Assembly: GCA_031771865.1 (NCBI GenBank)
Contig: JASISA010000025.1
Coordinates: 1,488,001 to 1,552,000, forward strand
Origin: Nothophaeocryptopus gaeumannii
Taxonomy: Eukaryota; Ascomycota; Dothideomycetes; Mycosphaerellales; Mycosphaerellaceae
DNA length: 64,000 bases
Direction of reading: 5' to 3'
The position numbers and the translations under genes were made by a program. A model generated the notes under the pieces. That model saw only the letters and a list, made by a program, of their open reading frames with translations, ran no database searches and was not told the origin of the DNA. Positions 63,407 to 64,000 of this stretch are shown piece by piece; the stretch's first letter is position 1; every line of letters begins with the position of its first letter.

Positions 63407-64000
63407 TGTTGCGGACGATGCGTTCTACTATCTTTAGCCGTATCTAGCGTGTCTGAATAGTCAGTGAGAGGGATCAATGAAAGAGGCAAACAAGGCAGAT
63501 CAACTTATACTCTGATACTGTGGTCAGCTCTCGGCTAAGGAGAGAGAGACGATCCGTCTAGTGTGCTAGGCTCGCTCCGCCTCGGTATCGCGATCGATGG
63601 AGAGTTGTTGCACACCACCAACAGAACTTACAGAAGGCGTAAGAGGGGCCGCTGCAGGTTGGGCCTTGGCGCCAAGCAAATGCGGCTGCGCTCGTTTTCT
63701 CGAAGTGATCCTCGTACAGTACCATCCTTCTGGATGACAATTCCTCCATCTATTTGCTTATGAAGGGTACGCATTACTCAATGACTAGGGAAAATCAACG
63801 TTTCGTTGTCATTGACACATTTCGGCTCATTGCTGCCGGCTCTATCGCGGACAATGACCACCTTCTCGACGGACCACCACAATTCCCGAAGGCCTCAGTC
63901 CGCATCACGGGCGGCAACAGCTTCTGCCGCTTTCCTATATCCAGTCCTGAACATTGTACTATCCTTCATTTTCTCCATGCCCCTCGACGCTTGAGACTGC
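63407..64000. other. Window end, no gene seen
   Basis: Upstream region of the esterase. Short frames on both strands lack motifs; the next gene may start beyond the window. Confidence 0.5.

Noticed and set aside
1..64000. CRISPR arrays, intact transposons, LTR pairs or a secondary-metabolite cluster
   Set aside because: No regularly spaced repeats, transposase, reverse-transcriptase, PKS, NRPS or terpene-synthase motifs were found when reading both strands.

Overview
The window looks like a contiguous piece of a filamentous ascomycete (Pezizomycotina) nuclear chromosome. Introns are short (mostly 49-91 bases) with GT..AG ends and CTRAC-like branch points, starts sit in CAAAATGG/ATCATGG-type contexts, and the gene set (abaA-type TEA factor, HET-domain gene, Rax1 RGS membrane protein, fungal SBDS-like Rtc3, Ies4, AROM) is typical of these fungi. 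The abundance of short 'LPAELRNRIYEYAL' proteins points to Dothideomycetes, perhaps Mycosphaerellales; that placement is inference.

Layout. 0-10 kb: 3' end of the pentafunctional AROM gene, a possible single-pass membrane protein, a RhoGEF, the SBDS-like rtc3 gene, and an F-box-like protein with a SUMO-interacting motif and a C2H2 finger. 10-24 kb: a sterol-glucosyltransferase-like protein ending in ubiquitin-interacting motifs, a frameshifted DUF2278 gene, a DUF2237 gene, guanine deaminase, the Gid1/RanBPM subunit of the GID ubiquitin ligase, and INO80 subunit Ies4. 24-39 kb: an F-box protein, a small basic protein, two gene relics (a 2EXR-like gene and an asparaginase II), rax1, abaA, mrd1 and dynein light chain LC8. 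39-53 kb: a zinc-ribbon protein, a HET gene, two orphan membrane proteins, a small unknown gene, a largely empty 1.7-kb stretch, a 2EXR-like gene, a BCS1-type AAA ATPase and a tiny secreted-peptide ORF. 53-64 kb: a divergent hydantoinase/oxoprolinase plus NCS1 permease pair, two adjacent 2EXR-like genes, a SnoaL-like protein and an HSL-type esterase.

How genes work together. The clearest functional unit is the divergent permease/hydantoinase pair (uptake plus ring opening of a hydantoin- or oxoproline-like compound). A ubiquitin/SUMO theme recurs in unlinked genes (SIM plus F-box protein, UIM-bearing glycosyltransferase, Gid1, second F-box protein). Otherwise this is mainly housekeeping sequence with a few decaying or fast-evolving genes. 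No CRISPR array, no intact transposon and no secondary-metabolite cluster was seen. Exon boundaries were placed by eye from GT/AG signals, reading frame and protein-family fit; each spliced model given below closes in frame.
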